This document shows, piece after piece, positions 4,836-5,023 of a stretch of DNA of 5,023 bases (position 1 is the first letter of the stretch; every line of letters starts with the position of its first letter). The stretch spans positions 1-5,023 of the forward strand of contig DEKZ01000402.1 of NCBI GenBank assembly GCA_002354135.1, in the 5' to 3' direction. The notes under the pieces are model-generated. The model saw only the letters and a list, made by a program, of their open reading frames with translations. It was not told where the DNA came from and did no database searches. Both the position numbers and the translations under genes were made by a program. This stretch comes from Massilia sp. UBA2709 (GTDB lineage Bacteria > Pseudomonadota > Gammaproteobacteria > Burkholderiales > Burkholderiaceae_D).

Positions 4836-5023
4836 GGCGGCATCCTTCCTGCGCGGCGCCGTATTTGGGCCGCTGCTTGCGTTATTTTTTGCGCTGAACG
4901 GCGGCGCTGCCCACGCCGCGCCGGCCGAAGCCGAAGGCGTGGCCCTGGTGGCCGAAGGCGGCGTCGAACGGGCGCGCCAGGTGGCCATTCGCGACGCGCT
5001 CGAGCAGCTCGGCCTGCGCAGCG
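4825..5023 (+). CDS. flgT: FlgT-like flagellar assembly protein, N-terminal part only
   Basis: Sixty-six codons are visible from ATG 4825 to the right edge. A Sec signal peptide (MRNK, hydrophobic stretch about 11-24, cleavage near AHA at 31) is followed by EAEGVALVAEGGVERARQVA and IRDALEQLGLRS. This matches the start of the FlgT N-terminal domain, a strand followed by an ARxxAIxDAL helix. In Vibrio FlgT is a periplasmic protein of the H-ring around the flagellar motor. The start overlaps the end of the lipoprotein gene by 11 bp in another frame and lacks its own strong Shine-Dalgarno site, so translational coupling is likely. A similar ARxxAIxDAL helix also occurs in other LPP20-like proteins, so the name should be confirmed on the full sequence. 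Confidence 0.7.
   Translation, partial: MRNKAASFLRGAVFGPLLALFFALNGGAAHAAPAEAEGVALVAEGGVERARQVAIRDALEQLGLRS

Noticed and set aside
4212..4988. A 258-codon minus-strand frame opposite the lipoprotein gene
   Set aside because: It is antisense to two well-supported genes with signal peptides and shows no family signature of its own.
1..5023. CRISPR array, insertion sequence or rRNA
   Set aside because: No regularly spaced repeats, transposase-like frame with terminal repeats, or rRNA signature was seen on either strand.

Overview
The window looks like chromosomal DNA from a GC-rich Gram-negative bacterium. The best guess is a betaproteobacterium of the Oxalobacteraceae (Massilia/Duganella/Janthinobacterium type). 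This rests on base composition, the gene families present (TraB/GumN-like protein, solitary ATPgrasp_ST protein, LPP20 lipoprotein next to an FlgT-like gene), a bacterial tRNA-Gly(CCC) with encoded CCA, and a GGTGGGC/GCCCACC palindromic repeat pair. The assignment is from memory of gene families; no search was run.

Layout. Positions 1-491 hold the 5' part of an unrecognised minus-strand gene with a TTG start. It is clearly less GC-rich (about half GC or less, counted by eye) than the rest of the window. About 175 bp of non-coding DNA with short repeats then leads to the 3' end of a minus-strand tRNA-Gly(CCC) at 666-739. Foreign-looking DNA directly abutting the 3' end of a tRNA gene is the usual picture of a genomic island or prophage inserted at a tRNA, so this may be one island boundary. 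From 799 onward the DNA is GC-rich core-type sequence: an ATP-grasp protein (minus), an intergenic stretch ending in a REP-like inverted pair, a secreted TraB/GumN-like protein (minus), and a small winged-helix regulator (minus). The regulator is divergent from a VOC/glyoxalase-fold protein (plus) that ends in a good intrinsic terminator. Last come an LPP20/FlgP-type outer-membrane lipoprotein (plus) and the start of an overlapping FlgT-like gene that runs off the right edge.

How the parts may work together. The winged-helix gene and the VOC gene share a 60-bp divergent region holding a 13+13 bp inverted repeat that covers the -10 box and start codon of the regulator, so an autoregulating repressor controlling both genes is the natural model. 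The LPP20 and FlgT-like genes overlap by 11 bp and probably form a translationally coupled pair working at the outer membrane/periplasm around the flagellar basal body. The ATP-grasp and TraB/GumN-like genes appear to be stand-alone.

The points most worth a second look are: the probable island junction with a mismatched anticodon stem in its tRNA; the TraB/GumN-like protein lacking both GxxH motifs; the operator-over-start-codon arrangement with a possibly leaderless regulator mRNA; and the REP-like pair 4 bp after a stop codon. No CRISPR array, rRNA, insertion sequence or recognisable defence gene is visible.
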